From contig NZ_LYPB01000054.1 of NCBI RefSeq assembly GCF_001653565.1, positions 19,533 through 83,532 on the forward strand: a stretch of DNA of 64,000 bases, given 5' to 3'. Origin of the DNA: Paenibacillus oryzisoli. Lineage in GTDB: Bacteria; Bacillota; Bacilli; Paenibacillales; NBRC-103111. The position numbers and the translations under genes are program-made. The notes below the pieces were generated by a model that did no database searches, was not told where the DNA came from, and was given only the letters and a program-made list of their open reading frames with translations. How positions within the stretch are numbered: position 1 is the stretch's first letter; each line of letters begins with the position of its first letter. Below, one piece after another: positions 23,205 through 32,800 of the stretch.

Positions 23205-23232
23205 TTCACTTTGCTGAGGCATGTGGTATACT
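23205..23232 (+). promoter_or_regulatory. Promoter of ssrA
   Basis: TTCACT (23205-23210), 16-bp spacer and extended -10 TGG-TATACT (23224-23232), about 100 nt upstream of mature tmRNA. Confidence 0.65.
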
Positions 23233-23332
23233 AGTACATGTAACGAAGAGATTTGATTTCGATTTCGAGTAACTTGGCTCTACAGCTTGTCCTTTTAACC
23301 TTCACCGTCTCTGACGGTTACGAAGGCAATCC

Positions 23333-23694
23333 GGGGGTGTTCTTGGATTCGACGGGGATAGTTTGAGCGCGGGTTGCGGGTAGTGGGGCCGCGTCCACTA
23401 TAAAACGCTAAAGCCTATTAAATGGCAAAACACAAAACAACTACGCTTTAGCAGCTTAATAACCTGTTAGCGTGCTTCTACTCAGCATCGCCCATGTGAC
23501 TGGGATAGGGGCTCAACTATAGTGGGATACGACGTTTGGTCTCCGCCTGGGGTCGGACGTAGGAAGACAATCAGGCTGACCCAACGCATAGCCGGTTACG
23601 GGGCGATGCTCGGGTGACATCAAAACTGTGACTACACCCGTAGATGCCTGTGTGGCAATATTTTCGGACAGGGGTTCGACTCCCCTCACCTCCA
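23333..23694 (+). ncRNA. ssrA: Transfer-messenger RNA (tmRNA)
   Basis: tmRNA rescues stalled ribosomes and tags the nascent protein for proteolysis. The 5' end GGGGGTG (23333-23339) pairs with CACCTCC (23687-23693) to form the tRNA-like acceptor, followed by discriminator A; CCA is not encoded. The T arm GGGGTTCGACTCCCC is intact. The tag reading frame runs from GGC 23424 to the stop TAA at 23457-23459 and encodes GKTQNNYALAA, ending in the ALAA degron seen by ClpXP. The length of 362 nt is typical. Confidence 0.97.
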
Positions 23695-23704
23695 TACAGA
23701 GATG

Positions 23705-23732
23705 AAAGCACCCAATGAGGGTGCTTTTGTTT
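23705..23732 (+). terminator. Terminator of ssrA
   Basis: Stem AAAGCACCC (23705-23713) / GGGTGCTTT (23719-23727), loop AATGA, then TTTGTTTT. Confidence 0.9.
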
Positions 23733-23740
23733 TAATACCC

Positions 23741-24041
23741 ATAAGTTTGCCGAACGGCAAGCTTATGCTTCAAAAATCACCCGGCAAACTTATGCTTTAA
23801 AATAGAATTTTAAGTTATGAGTCCAACGGAAACCTTATTATTATGGGTATTTTAATCTGAAACGTCCTCCCGAAACTGGAGAAAAAGCATCTATTTCTTT
23901 AAAACTTATGGCAAGCTTATGGTTCAAAAAAACTTTCGGCAACCTTAGGGGTAAAAAACCGATGAAAATCACGATGTAATTGCTGAAAAGTGACTATAAT
24001 TCGGCAATGTTATGGTTTAATTATCGGCAAACTTACGAATG
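23741..24041. repeat. Cluster of degenerate ~25-bp repeats downstream of ssrA
   Basis: The unit (C/T)GGCAAACTTATG-G/CTT-AAAA recurs imperfectly at about 23756, 23782, 23827, 23910, 23937, 24002 and 24025, plus one inverted copy at 23741-23752. Spacing is irregular and the intervening sequence is not spacer-like, so this is not a CRISPR array. No coding sequence is seen here. Confidence 0.6.
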
Positions 24042-24075
24042 ATGTGACAGCTTTTTCTTTGTATGGGTGAAACTG

Positions 24076-24125
24076 GGGAGGCGAACCCCTCTAGGGTTCA
24101 GTCCCCGTGGACCGGAGCGTAGAGG
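24076..24125 (+). repeat. Conserved ~50-nt element, copy 1 (possible structured RNA)
   Basis: It shares with 24926-24975 the blocks GGGAGG, GAACCCCTCTAGGGTT and ACCGGAGCGT. The middle forms a hairpin GAACCC/GGGTTC with loop CTCTA, and outer CTCTA can pair with TAGAG. The function is unknown. Confidence 0.55.
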
Positions 24126-24172
24126 AGGGTGAATTTGTGGAAGAAATTGTATGTTAACATAGATCAGATGCT

Positions 24173-24222
24173 AGAACCCTGGTCCATACAAAACTATAAT
24201 AGTTAATGCTGGACAGGGGTTC
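24173..24222 (+). other. Imperfect inverted repeat
   Basis: GAACCCTGGTCC (from about 24173) is nearly complementary to GGACAGGGGTTC (ending at about 24222). It lies between element copy 1 and a terminator, so a short non-coding transcript is possible. Confidence 0.4.
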
Positions 24223-24234
24223 ATCATAATTACC

Positions 24235-24268
24235 AAGCCTAACAACAACGTTTTCGGTTTAGGCTTTT
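24235..24268 (+). terminator. Terminator-like hairpin
   Basis: AAGCCTAA (24235-24242) pairs with TTAGGCTT (24259-24266), followed by a T run. No gene lies immediately upstream, which hints at a small RNA between 24060 and 24268. Confidence 0.65.
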
Positions 24269-24307
24269 ATGATATAATGAAGGTAAATTAATTTGGAGGT
24301 GGAAAGG

Positions 24308-24565
24308 ATGAGATGGGAAGAAGTTCGTGAACAGTTTCCAAATGAATGGATTGTTTGTGAGGCATTAAAATCCCGCTCGGAGGAAGGATACTGGCTTGTT
24401 GATGAGGTGGCTGTCATTGATCGCTTTGATGACTCCGCTGTTGCCATGAAACGGTATTATGAATTGCATCGGGAGCAGCCTTACCGGGAATACGGCTTCT
24501 TTCACACATCCCGAGAAAAACTGGAACTTCGAGAGAAATGGGCGGGGGTACGGGGACCCAGATGA
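24308..24565 (+). CDS. Small conserved-looking hypothetical protein upstream of an aspartyl protease
   Basis: This 85-residue acidic soluble protein begins MRWEEVREQFPNEWIVCEAL. The start is ATG 24308 behind GGAGGTGG (24295-24302), and TATAAT at 24273-24278 may be its -10. Its stop overlaps the ATG of the next frame by 4 bp (ATGA), so it forms a coupled pair with the retroviral-like aspartyl protease gene; such pairs occur in Bacillota. I do not recognise a function. Since its partner is broken, it may be a remnant. Confidence 0.7.
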   Translation: MRWEEVREQFPNEWIVCEALKSRSEEGYWLVDEVAVIDRFDDSAVAMKRYYELHREQPYREYGFFHTSREKLELREKWAGVRGPR

Positions 24566-24827
24566 ACATAGATGTAAAGCATGGATTACCCTTTATAGAA
24601 GTAACAATTTCTTATCGCGGTGAAGAATTACATTTGAAAAATGTATTGCTCGATACGGGCTCGGCAGGAACTATTTTCAGTGCAGATGCAGTGGATACAA
24701 TCGGGGTTAGGATTGAACCGGGTGATATTACGGTATGGAGATAGACGGTATACTCGGGTTTGATTTCATACGTTTATCTGGACTGGTGATTGATTCGAAG
24801 GAACTGACCGTACTGGCTAAAGTTTAG
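24562..24827 (+). pseudogene. Retroviral-type aspartyl protease gene, internally deleted and frameshifted
   Basis: The first part (ATG 24562 to the stop before 24745) encodes the active-site region with VLLDTGSAGTIFSADAV, typical of the clan AA aspartyl proteases. The C-terminal part GILGFDFI is found in another frame from 24735 to the TAG at 24825-24827. The middle, about 55 residues in intact relatives, is missing and the two parts are out of frame. The product cannot be a complete protease. A strong hairpin terminator follows. Confidence 0.75.
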
Positions 24828-24869
24828 GTTACGCTGCGGCAAATTTGGATTTACCAAGTAAAGGCTCAC

Positions 24870-24916
24870 CACCATAAAACAAAGACACCCTTCGGGGTGT
24901 CTTTAGTTTTATGGTG
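24870..24916 (+). terminator. Long hairpin terminator
   Basis: CACCATAAAAC (24870-24880) and AAGACACCC continue as a stem with GGGTGTCTT and GTTTTATGGTG (24906-24916), loop TTCG. It is an unusually long, nearly perfect palindrome of over 20 bp. Confidence 0.8.
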
Positions 24917-24925
24917 ATGCAAGGT

Positions 24926-24975
24926 GGGAGGAGAACCCCTCTAGGGTTGAGCCTGCGCGAACCGGAGCGTTGAGT
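24926..24975 (+). repeat. Conserved ~50-nt element, copy 2
   Basis: Second copy of the element at 24076, exactly 850 bp downstream and in the same orientation. The hairpin AACCC/GGGTT is kept. In 24976-25295 I see no convincing gene or regulatory site. Confidence 0.55.
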
Positions 24976-25295
24976 TAGGGATCTGTATCAATAGGCTAGT
25001 GTCCAATAGAATGCGGACCTGTAAGCATTGTATATGGACTGAGGAAGACCTAGTTTTACTCTTAACAGTTGCTGACTTCTGCCTTCACACGTCGAATGCA
25101 TCATCTCGATGTGGTCAAAATCATTTCGGTTGCAGCCAACAATCGAGAGATCGTCCTTATGGATTAATAAGTTTCAGAACTAACATCGTTCTGCTAAAAT
25201 AGGATCATCATTCAGGATAGGCTGACTAAGTTTATGAAATAGATAATTTTTGGAATAGAATACATTCAAAAATACGTATATAAGAGGGATTTCTT

Positions 25296-25714
25296 TTGAA
25301 TAGACAAGACTTGCAGAAAAAAGTTCGTCATACGGTACATCAACTGGCCTGGGAAAAAGGTTTCGTGAGCCCATTGGATTTGTTTTTGAAAATGGATAAG
25401 ATCTCTCCAAAGTTAGTAGAAGAGTGGCGCTTCGGAAGGGTTCCATACCTTGAAAAAGTCCTTCTTGGGAATTTGGGTCAATTTAGCTTTATCATGAAAG
25501 AATTAGGAATACGACAAGGGATCTGAATTTAAAGGAATCCTATACTGCCTATATGTCTTGGGGAAAAGGGGAGAAACGTCAACTCCGTTTTTCGAAATCA
25601 GGTGATTATCACGTTGAACGACAATAGTCTACCCACTATGTAAAGCCACCTCAACCGGACCAAGTCCAACTCGAACCGGCTACAGGGGAAGTTATTCAGC
25701 TGCAAGGGGGATGA
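25296..25714 (+). pseudogene. Frameshifted conserved hypothetical gene
   Basis: The first 76 residues are open from the TTG or ATG-like start at 25296 (MNRQDLQKKVRHTVHQLAWEKG) and stop at 25524-25526. In the -1 frame from 25520, coding continues as DLNLKESYTAYMSWGKGE, meets a TAG at 25625-25627, then reads on in the same frame (STHYVKPPQPDQVQLEPATG) to TGA 25712-25714. One frameshift plus one nonsense codon inactivate it. The intact protein would be about 139 residues; function not recognised. Confidence 0.75.
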
Positions 25715-25725
25715 AGCAGTAGGGT

Positions 25726-27072
25726 TTAGCTCCTGCTCATCCATTTTACTAGCTTAGGTGATGCGGTATATAGAGGATTATGATACATGATATAGTCAAT
25801 CGCCTCGGTTTCATCCCCGGAACCGATCGTTGCCGGCGGGTGCTTGGGCATTTTTTTAGACCCGAGGATGAAGGGGACTACATGTGGATTTTGCGCAATA
25901 GCTTGCTTGAAGAGAGGCTTCATTGATGGATTGACGCCATGCTGTAGGTACGAAATGAGTAATCGATTATAGTTGAAGTTCGCACAACTTTCGTCATAAT
26001 GATTGATTAAGGCGAGCGCTTTCGGGTACTGTTTCAGCAGAATATAGCCCGTTACAAGTAAATATCTGATGCCCATATTGTCGTTTGGACACAGGTCGAG
26101 CATCTCCTCAAAAATATGAACGCCTTCCTTGTATTGGTGCAAATAGAATAAACAAATCTCCCCATAGCCGTGCATGGCTCTCATAAACGGTCGCGTCTCC
26201 AGCAACCCCCAAAAGTATCCTTTATTCTCAGTAAAAAATGTGGTACCCAGCTGCTTGCGTCCTGCGTCGATCCCCCGCTTGTACAATTTAGCGGCTTCAT
26301 CGATATCCTCTAGTTCCTCCGCAATCAGATTGTAGGCATCCGGGTGAAGCGGGTCCAGAGCAAGCGCTTGTTCGGCCAGTTTTTTCTTCATTTTGGCTGA
26401 GGTCGTTTGATTCGCCTGGTCAATCAATTTCTGAGCAGGGCTGGCCTTGGCAAAATCAGGTCGGAAATGACGCATCTGCGATTCCAACTCATTTCGAGCG
26501 AAATGGTGCACATTCTCGAAGTCATCATCGTCTTCCTCGTCCTCCTCGTCTAGGAGCATAAGATTCAAGAGTTGATCAAGGCTAGGCGTCATATCCTTGA
26601 ATCGATTGGACACACTGGCGGATGAAACGCTATACTGCTTGGCCACGGAAGTCTGTGTAATGCTGGAGTTTCCTGTAAGGATACCCATTACATACTCCAT
26701 GGTAGCGAAAATAACATCAGGCTTATTGATAATGGGTGAGTAATCCCTTGAATAGGTCATCCACAGGGTGATAATTGTTATGATTTCGAGCGGTTCATAG
26801 CGTTCCCGTAGATGATCGTTCAGTTGCAGTGCAATTGTGCGATACTGCTCAGATGCCCACACTTGGAGTTCAATAAACTCGACCCGCTCTTCATATGATT
26901 GAGGTATGACTTCTTCATATTCTTCCACCTCGTTTTCTTCTGCAAAAAGGGACTGGGTGCCTAAGCGTATGACATTGTTGGCTTCATCTTTGTGCAGACA
27001 ACACTTCTTGTATTTCGCGCCACTGCCGCAAGGGCAAGGGTCGTTTCTACCGACTTTAGCAAGACTTGACAT
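25726..27072 (-). CDS. SEC-C zinc motif protein with TPR repeats and an internal HTH-like segment
   Basis: The 448-residue protein starts with a SEC-C zinc-binding motif (Cys13, Cys15, Cys24, Cys25 in NDPCPCGSGAKYKKCC), as at the end of SecA. An HTH-like segment (SITQTSVAKQYSVSSASVSN, about residues 170-190), an acidic stretch (DEEDEEDDDD) and TPR-like helices in the second half follow. ATG 27072 is chosen because GGAGGT precedes it and the SEC-C motif then begins at residue 8; the upstream extension to 27312 has no support. It resembles the TPR/HTH protein at 505-2241. Function unknown, perhaps a regulator or chaperone-like adaptor. Confidence 0.8.
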   Translation of the reverse strand: MSSLAKVGRNDPCPCGSGAKYKKCCLHKDEANNVIRLGTQSLFAEENEVEEYEEVIPQSYEERVEFIELQVWASEQYRTIALQLNDHLRERYEPLEIITIITLWMTYSRDYSPIINKPDVIFATMEYVMGILTGNSSITQTSVAKQYSVSSASVSNRFKDMTPSLDQLLNLMLLDEEDEEDDDDFENVHHFARNELESQMRHFRPDFAKASPAQKLIDQANQTTSAKMKKKLAEQALALDPLHPDAYNLIAEELEDIDEAAKLYKRGIDAGRKQLGTTFFTENKGYFWGLLETRPFMRAMHGYGEICLFYLHQYKEGVHIFEEMLDLCPNDNMGIRYLLVTGYILLKQYPKALALINHYDESCANFNYNRLLISYLQHGVNPSMKPLFKQAIAQNPHVVPFILGSKKMPKHPPATIGSGDETEAIDYIMYHNPLYTASPKLVKWMSRS

Positions 27073-27273
27073 GGTAGACCTCCAATAAGAGTTGCTTTTC
27101 ATATATTTTATCAGGTTATGACTTGGTGGGACAATCCATGGTTGTTTGACGCTATTGAGCAGAGGGGGCAAGACATTGAAACGTACCGCTAGGGTACGAT
27201 TATTTATAGGATTGACCCAATAATAAGGAAAAATAACATGATATTGTTTATTCCTTCTTTTATAATATATAAA

Positions 27274-27300
27274 GAAGCTATCCTTCAAACGGATAGCTTC
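27274..27300 (-). terminator. Hairpin terminator, probably of the UspA gene
   Basis: Perfect 10-bp stem GAAGCTATCC / GGATAGCTTC, with T-rich sequence on both sides; orientation assigned from the neighbouring minus-strand gene. Confidence 0.65.
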
Positions 27301-27366
27301 GTTTTCATACACTAGTGAGTTATTATTTTATTGCTGCGCGAACCACGTGCGTTCTCTTATATCAAA

Positions 27367-27789
27367 TTATTTAATAATTAGTACAGGAATAGGGGCGTGT
27401 TGAACGACATTATGACTAACACTGCCAAGTACAAATTCACCCAAACTGTTTAGTCCCCTGCTGCCGACAACGATCAGGTCAGCATGTATTTCTTGCGCGT
27501 ATTGGAGAATCTGTTTGGCGATACTACCTTTTCTTACTTCGATATTAACGTTGGTGAAATTCGATATTTTCTTTTTGATTTTTGCCACTACGTCTTCAGA
27601 ATAGGCTTGTTCTATTTCAATAGGTGGAACCAAATACTGCCCACCTACATCGTAGGTTGGCATGTTGAAAATATGAATAATTTCGAGCTTCGAATAATGA
27701 TTGAGTTGGGCAAGTTTAATGGCGGAATCGAGCGCTTTGTCAGAAGCTTCTGAACCGTCGTAGGCAACAAGAATTTTGGAATATAACAC
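27367..27789 (-). CDS. Universal stress protein (UspA family)
   Basis: A 140-residue single Usp domain. The N-terminus KILVAYDGSEASDKAL and the ATP-binding loop VGSRGLNSLGEFVLGSVSHNV (about residues 107-127) place it among the ATP-binding Usp proteins, which respond to starvation and other stress. The start is GTG 27789 with GAAGGAGTG 10 nt upstream. Single gene. Confidence 0.92.
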   Translation of the reverse strand: MLYSKILVAYDGSEASDKALDSAIKLAQLNHYSKLEIIHIFNMPTYDVGGQYLVPPIEIEQAYSEDVVAKIKKKISNFTNVNIEVRKGSIAKQILQYAQEIHADLIVVGSRGLNSLGEFVLGSVSHNVVQHAPIPVLIIK

Positions 27790-28006
27790 TGTGTGATCAC
27801 TCCTTCAAAAAAAGTATAGTAATAGTATACAACTTTTGGTTAGACAGTTGGTGTGACTATAATCATAGTAATTAAAACTTCTGTAAAATATATTGATAGG
27901 ATTTTTCCATAGATACTATTTTAATGAATGGAGATCAATCAGCACTGAAAGGAATAAGAAGGTCACTTCACTATGAAATACCTAGCAGTAGAAAGGAGAA
28001 CAATCT

Positions 28007-28495
28007 CTGAAACTACATAAATACTATTTTCTAACAATTAGTATTGTTGTTTCCTTATTCTCTTGCTTTGCCTTTACGGCCTCAGTCTGGCAATTGATTG
28101 TTGATGATGATTATGTTAAGACATTACAATTACCCTCTGATGGAGACAACATGGGAATACCATTGGTTGGTGCATTGATGGGAAGTATGCTGTTTGCTGT
28201 AGTTCACATTATTCTTCATTTGGTTTTATATGGATTATGTTATAGGAATATGATCAATAGCAAGATTAGTATTAATGAGTTCTTTGTCAGAAGGGATAGT
28301 TGGATATTTAATACTATTCGCGGGGTAGGTTATGTTTTCATAGTCGTGTGGGGATATGATTTTATCCGTCAATATTTTAAGTTTTATGTGTTCAATGTGC
28401 TGTTTTATTTATCAGTTGCAATCGTTATATATATGTACACTGTATGGGTGTTAATAATTTTAAAAAGACCCCACGAACGAAAGTGTTGTATATAA
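28007..28495 (+). CDS. Small four-helix membrane protein, apparently starting at CTG
   Basis: From TTG 28094 the frame encodes 133 residues with three membrane helices, but that TTG has no ribosome binding site. The same frame is open further upstream. A perfect AAAGGAG (27992-27998) stands 8 nt before CTG 28007, and translation from there adds a basic start and a first membrane helix (YYFLTISIVVSLFSCFAFTA), giving 162 residues. No ATG, GTG or TTG lies in the window that this site can serve. CTG is therefore the best start, or the original start codon has mutated. The family is not recognised. Confidence 0.6.
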   Translation: MKLHKYYFLTISIVVSLFSCFAFTASVWQLIVDDDYVKTLQLPSDGDNMGIPLVGALMGSMLFAVVHIILHLVLYGLCYRNMINSKISINEFFVRRDSWIFNTIRGVGYVFIVVWGYDFIRQYFKFYVFNVLFYLSVAIVIYMYTVWVLIILKRPHERKCCI

Positions 28496-28656
28496 GCGAC
28501 GATTTTGACGTAGACGATATTTCTATGGAATTATCCTATAAAGTAAAATATTCTAGTAATAAGGTGCTCTAGTATGTAAAAAGGGTTCTCAAGCAGCACT
28601 ATATGATCCGCTCAACAAGCGAAGCTTGCCATAATGCTTTAAGGAGACAAGAGTCG

Positions 28657-29805
28657 ATGATTCGTGTAATGCTCATTGATGATGAGGAAGATGCGCTGGA
28701 TTTGTTGGAAATTCTGCTCGGACAAATGGGGAACATACAGATAACTGGAAGGTATATCAACCCGATTGAAGCGATTGCTGCGTTAGGTCCTTCCCCGGTA
28801 GATGCCGTTTTTCTTGATATCCAGATGCCGGGTATGAAAGGTACGGAAGTTGCTAGAGTAATTAGAAGTAGATTCCCTCTGATGCCGATCATCTTCACAA
28901 CGGCCTATGCGGAATATGCGGTCGAAGCGTTTGAGATTCAATCGAATGACTATTTGCTGAAGCCTTTTACCAAAGAAAGATTGCAGAACGCGGTTGCGCG
29001 TGTTTCACACGCTATATCCGAGTCCGTCATGCACGCATCCCAGCCTGCAAATGTTGCTCCGAGCATCAGTTGTTTGGGTGGCTTCCAGATCGGTTTACCT
29101 GGTAGCCCCGACAAGGTGCTTACATGGAAAACAAAGAAGGAGAAGGAACTTTGTGCCTTTCTGATTCACCATGCAGGGAAGCCTGTAAATGCCGCATCCA
29201 TTATTGAGGCAATTTGGCCGGGGTACGATCTCCATAAGGCCAAAACGTATTTATATACGTGTTTATCCTATCTAAGGAAAAGCCTGGCGGAACATCAGAT
29301 TCCCATCCATATTGGCAAAGCGGATCAAGGGTTTGTAGCCCAATTGGATGGCGTGATGGTTGATGTCACGGAATTGGAGCAACTGCTAAGCAACACATGG
29401 ACGAGCGAAGAGATGGATACCAGGACCTATGACCAAATGAAACAGGTATACACGGGTGAATATATGGGCGGTTGTGATTTCAGTTGGGCAACGGCCAAGC
29501 AGTTGGATATCAAAGCCTCGTATGTACGCGTGCTTCGTACGTGGTTCGCATTTTTCCAAAGCCAGGGCAATGACGTGCTTGCGGTAGACTGTATGCAGAA
29601 TCTATTATCGGTTGCCCCTGATTTCGAAGTCGATGGACGCGAGTTAATCAAGCTCCATTTGAAAATGGGAAATCGCAACGAGGCGCATCGGGTCATTATG
29701 CAGTTGGAGCATGCTGTGAAATTTCAATTAGGAGCAGAGTTGGAAGAAGAAACTTTGCGACTAGTCCAAGAAACGAAAGATAAGATAGGGTGGCAAGCCC
29801 GATGA
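28657..29805 (+). CDS. Response regulator with winged helix and BTAD domain
   Basis: This 382-residue regulator has a REC domain at its N-terminus (DDEED acid pocket, phospho-acceptor Asp54 in VFLDIQMPG, KPF lysine at about 107). A winged-helix part of the SARP/OmpR type follows (about 145-235), then a bacterial transcriptional activation domain of TPR-like helices (about 240-380). ATG 28657 has AAGGAG 10 nt upstream; the frame's first ATG at 28603 lacks one. Its stop overlaps the start of the hybrid kinase gene (ATGA), so the two form a coupled two-component system. Confidence 0.9.
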   Translation: MIRVMLIDDEEDALDLLEILLGQMGNIQITGRYINPIEAIAALGPSPVDAVFLDIQMPGMKGTEVARVIRSRFPLMPIIFTTAYAEYAVEAFEIQSNDYLLKPFTKERLQNAVARVSHAISESVMHASQPANVAPSISCLGGFQIGLPGSPDKVLTWKTKKEKELCAFLIHHAGKPVNAASIIEAIWPGYDLHKAKTYLYTCLSYLRKSLAEHQIPIHIGKADQGFVAQLDGVMVDVTELEQLLSNTWTSEEMDTRTYDQMKQVYTGEYMGGCDFSWATAKQLDIKASYVRVLRTWFAFFQSQGNDVLAVDCMQNLLSVAPDFEVDGRELIKLHLKMGNRNEAHRVIMQLEHAVKFQLGAELEEETLRLVQETKDKIGWQAR

Positions 29806-32800
29806 GCAAAAAAATTGTGGCAGCGTTGATTACCCTGTCTCTATTGATTGCAACTTATGGGGTGTTGTTGGCCTATTTTTCTATACATAAGAAGCACATG
29901 CCTCTAGCGGTGAATGGGGTCATGGATTTAAGTGCTTGGCAATTTGATCAAGATGGAACGGTTCGGCTTGACGGGCAATGGGAACTATATCCAAATCAGC
30001 TGTTCAGTCAGCCAACAGACACTCTCACAGCAGGCGATGCAACGCCTAAGATGGTTCAGGTCCCTGGCTCGTGGCAGAAGCAAATGTCTACGATCGGGAT
30101 GGCGACCTACCGGTTACGCATTCAAATTGGCGATGCAACCCAGGTGTACGGATTAAAAACGGCGTCCATCCTGATTGCCAATCGGCTCATCGTGAATGGT
30201 ACAATCGTCGGATCAAGCGGCAATCCGGCAGAGAAGCAGCAGTACAGTGCGCTGAATAAACCATATGTCAGCTACTTTACTTTGCAGCCAGGTTGGAATG
30301 ACATCCTAGTGCAAGTGGCTAATTATGAGTTTCGTGTAAACAGCGGGATCAGCGAATCGCTTCTCTTGGGGAAAGCCGAGCAAATTGCTGGAGTTCGCGA
30401 CCGCGCGTCGGCTCATGACTGGATCACGCTTACCGCCTTTCTAATTATGGGATTGTATTTTATCGGATTGTTTTCTCAACGGAGAAATGATTTCTCGCTT
30501 GTGGTACTTGGCATTGTTTGCGTATGCATTGCTGCATTTGCCAGTATTAGTGGCGAAAGAGTATTGTTTGATGCGGTCGGACCGCTCCCCTTCTGGCTGT
30601 ATTTCCGAGTTCAGATGGTGTTGACGGTAGGCGTGGGTGCTGGTTTCTTCCTGTATGTCTACACCGCTTTCCGGCCTTACTGCTTTGAATGGCTCACGCG
30701 AGGCGGGTTGATTGTGGGGGGAATACTTGTTGTGCTGCATAGCGGCTTTGCTCCCCAGCTTACCACGGGACTATTCCGTCAATTCACATCTTTATATGTG
30801 ACAATCTCGCTGCTGTATGCAACGTATGTATTCGTCTACACAGCCTTGCACAGAGTGGCGGGGAGCGGGTATTTGGCTGTGGCGGCCATGGCTTTGAATG
30901 TGCTGGTGATGAATCAGAATTTGAACGTCTATTTCGGCGTTCCGATCTATTCTCTTGCGCCAGTTGAACCTTTTCTTGTACTGCTAATGCTTGCGCTGCT
31001 GATGTCGCTGCGGTTTTCTAATGCTTTTCACAAAATCGAGGAGCTTTCCGGACAACTAATCCAAGCAGACAAGTTAAAAGATAATTTTCTAGCCCGAACT
31101 TCGCATGAGTTTAAAACGCCGCTTCACGGCGTAATGAATATATCCCGGTCCATGCTGGACGATGCCGGGCATCCGCTCAATACCGAGCAACGGGAGAAGC
31201 TCCAGTTGATTACGGACATTACACGTAAGCTTTCCCAGCTCGTCTATGACATCCTAGACTTGTCCAAGCTGAACCAGGGCGAACTGAGACTTGTGCCTGC
31301 GCCGATAGATGTACGTTCTGTGGTGGAGGTGCAAGTGCGGTTTTATAGCTATTTATGCATGGAAAAAGACATCCAACTCATAAATGCTTTGCCTATGGAT
31401 CTACCTCCCGCTTATGCGGATGAAATTCGACTTAGCCAAGTAATTGGAAATTTACTGGATAATGCCATCAAGCATACGGAGCGTGGCAGAATTGTTCTTA
31501 CCGGGAAGGAGCAGGGAGGCAAGATCGAAATTGCGGTACACGACACTGGCAAAGGCATCCATCCTGATGATATGCCATTTATTTTTGAACCGTTCAAATC
31601 GGTCGAGGGAGATCAGCATCGAGGGTTTGGGTTAGGGCTACCTATTGCGAAGCAATTGGTAGAGTTGCAGAAGGGTACGCTTACGGTATCATCTACGCTT
31701 GGCGTCGGTTCGATTTTTACCTTCACGCTTCCAATCTCAGAGCAGCGAAATGAAGCGACATCCCCCTCGTCGTATTCGGGTACGCAGCTCATGCCGAAGG
31801 AAACGGAATATTCCTTTGCTACACCTTATGTTACGAATCAGAGCGGCAAGCATACGGTGCTGATCGTCGACGACCAATATGTGAATTTAAAAGTCTTGCT
31901 GGACGCTCTTCAAGCGCTTGACTATCGCGTGGTCGCCGTCAAAAACGGCTACGAAGCGCTGGAACAAGTGGACCAACTGGGCAGAATCGATCTCGTTATT
32001 CTCGATTTGATGATGCCGGGCATGTCTGGCTATGAAGTATGCCAAGAGATTCGCAAACAATACTCGCTGTTGGAACTGCCGGTCCTGATGGTGACAGCTG
32101 CCATTCAACCGCAGGATAAAGTGGCGGCTTTCCAAGCGGGAGCGAACGATTACTTGCCGAAGCCGTTCGATTTGGAGGAGCTGAAGGCAAGGATCGGGAG
32201 CTTGCTCGCCATGAAGGAATCGCTCGGTCGAGCCATTCACATGGAAGTGGCCTTTTTGCAATCGCAGATTAAACCTCATTTCCTATATAACGTGCTGAAC
32301 AGCATTGTCGCTGCAAGCTATAAGGATTTGGAGCGAGCGAGGAAGATGATTGCCGATCTCGCCGATTACTTGCGAGGAAGCTTCCGATTTAGCAATGCGG
32401 ATGAACGCATCGGGTTTGCTCAAGAATTCAGCCTCATTCAAACGTATATAGAAATTGAGCAAGCTCGATTTAAGGATCGCATTCGTTTCGATTTCGATAT
32501 CGCGAAGGCTGCCTACGATTTGCAAATGCCGCCGCTTCTGCTGCAGCCGCTTGTCGAAAATGCTATTCGTCACGGCATCGGCGATCGTCTTAAAGGTGGG
32601 ACAGTCAGTTTGACGGTAGCAAACTCGGAAGGAGCATGGCAATTCGTCGTAGCTGATGACGGGGTCGGCATTTCGCCAGAGCGACTTAGGACATTGCTGG
32701 AACAAGGCGATGCGAATGAGCCGCAGGGAGTCGGTTTGCGAAATATCAATAAGCGGTTGAAATACGAATACGGCGTCTCACTGGAACTAGTAAGTGAACT

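Noticed and set aside
23741..24041. CRISPR array after ssrA
   Set aside because: Repeats are imperfect, irregularly spaced and partly inverted; no cas genes are present.
24999..25202. 67-residue open frame
   Set aside because: No ribosome binding site and unlikely composition; overlaps non-coding sequence.
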